Positions 51,794 through 52,206 of a stretch of 52,206 nt of DNA are shown in pieces; position 1 is the stretch's first letter; every line of letters begins with the position of its first letter. The translations under genes were made by a program, and so were the position numbers. The DNA is from Oscillospiraceae bacterium (GTDB lineage: Bacteria; Bacillota; Clostridia; Oscillospirales; Ruminococcaceae): assembly GCA_009777635.1 (NCBI GenBank), contig WRLK01000015.1:1-52206 (forward strand). Reading direction: 5' to 3'. Below the pieces are notes generated by a model, which had not been told where the DNA came from, made no database searches, and was given only the letters and a program-made list of their open reading frames with translations.

Positions 51794-52053
51794 TGCCCGA
51801 AAAGACTGTTCAAATCCCTTTGTCTATCTTCCTGCAAACAATTGATTTTTTGGAGAATCTGGATTTGCGTGTCCCGCAACCCGCTCTTTTCGACACCCAT
51901 CGTGACATCTTATCTGCTTACCTTGCAAAAAAGCAACGTATGGATTTGCGTAAATCATACTCCGGCATTATTTTTGCCGGAAATGATGACGAACGCTGGG
52001 AGGCGCGCATGGACTATCTACAGAAAAAGAGGGAGACGCAGCGTTGGCGGTAA
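51793..52053 (+). CDS. Small accessory protein of the transposon
   Basis: 86 residues, ATG sharing a base with the ATPase stop (TAATG). Predicted helices, charged (LSAYLAKKQRMDLRKSY, DERWEARMDYLQKKRETQRW). No family recognised, but the tight coupling suggests a conserved role in this element. 150 nt follow before the right terminal repeat. Confidence 0.7.
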   Translation: MPEKTVQIPLSIFLQTIDFLENLDLRVPQPALFDTHRDILSAYLAKKQRMDLRKSYSGIIFAGNDDERWEARMDYLQKKRETQRWR

Positions 52054-52206
52054 TGCCATTGTCTTTTTTGTCAAAGCAAACGCGTGCGCGCGGTTGCTTT
52101 GACATTTTCTTTCTTCGCGCGCGACGGGTAAGTTGGGACATCATTTTCGGCTGCCAGAGGACATTTCTATTCGGCTATTGAGGGACACCGGACACCGGCG
52201 GTAACA

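Larger units (their letters stand above)
48935..52206 (+). mobile_element. DDE/AAA+ transposon (TnsB-TnsC/TniA-TniB-like), inserted in the recombinase
   Basis: The left end TGTTTCCGCCGCGTCC and the right end (reverse strand, from base 52206) TGTTACCGCCGGTGTCC are inverted repeats. Repeated TGTCC motifs occur at both ends; the longest shared one reads TGTCCTTGAATAGC on the left and TGTCCCTCAATAGC on the right. Such multiple sites are typical of Tn7/Tn5053-like transposase binding. The unit carries a zinc-finger-like protein, DDE transposase, AAA+ ATPase and a small protein. A second target duplication cannot be checked because the window ends at the terminal base. Confidence 0.75.

Overview
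The window looks like a contig from a spore-forming, Gram-positive anaerobe of the Clostridia (Oscillospiraceae/Lachnospiraceae-like). This is inferred from an alpha/beta-type small acid-soluble spore protein, a YlmC/YmxH-family protein, IreB, a tRNA-controlled T-box leader, Firmicute-type ribosome binding sites with frequent TTG/GTG starts, a G5/3D-domain cell-wall protein and ferredoxin-containing enzymes. A secreted GH11 xylanase and a secreted esterase suggest a plant-fibre degrader.

Layout. (1) 1-5.9 kb, minus strand: an operon of a split archaeal-type glutamate synthase (amidotransferase subunit, then ferredoxin/FMN subunit) followed by purC, purB and purA. It has a clear promoter and a long leader hairpin. 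purA runs off the left edge. (2) 6-7 kb: a small HTH gene and a ParB-like remnant. (3) 7-12.8 kb: a sugar/polyol catabolic cluster (Gfo/Idh oxidoreductase, zinc alcohol dehydrogenase, FGGY kinase, shikimate-dehydrogenase-like protein) and a convergent ROK kinase. (4) 12.8-16.9 kb: small genes, some decayed, and two regulators (WYL, AraC). (5) 17-20.2 kb: a lipoprotein esterase and an ammonium transporter fused to a PII protein behind a two-hairpin leader. (6) 20.2-24.4 kb: an AlwI-like type IIS restriction endonuclease with a two-domain adenine methyltransferase. (7) 24.6-28 kb: tRNA-Cys, GH11 xylanase with a perfect 22-bp operator palindrome, a SUMF1-fold lipoprotein, an acetyltransferase and a possibly self-regulated DNA-binding protein. 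(8) 28-45 kb: housekeeping and envelope genes (zinc-ribbon sensor, IreB, aldo/keto reductase, DHFR, NYN-LOTUS protein, YlmC, MBOAT plus DHHW acetylation pair, SASP, methyltransferase, CbiC, phosphoglycerate mutase, 3D-domain protein), interspersed with short non-autonomous inverted-repeat elements. (9) 45.2-52.2 kb: an integrated element beside initiator tRNA-Met (integrase, excisionase, small genes, large serine recombinase). The recombinase is broken by a DDE/AAA+ transposon whose right terminal repeat coincides with the last base of the window.

The most unusual point is an alanine-type T-box leader (30.5-30.9 kb). It appears to be split between Stem I and the antiterminator by a 150-bp inverted-repeat element flanked by TAA. 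The gene order leader-ireB matches the common alaS-ireB order, but alaS is absent and only a frameshifted small ORF follows the leader. A relative of the same element lies 2.2 kb away with a TTA duplication, and isolated ends of the same type occur elsewhere. Other notable items are the purine/GOGAT leader hairpin, the Amt-PII fusion that lacks the usual uridylylation tyrosine, the multi-site transposon ends, a TA-flanked MITE with internal direct repeats, and several genes broken by single lesions. All family assignments come from reading protein motifs; no database search was run.
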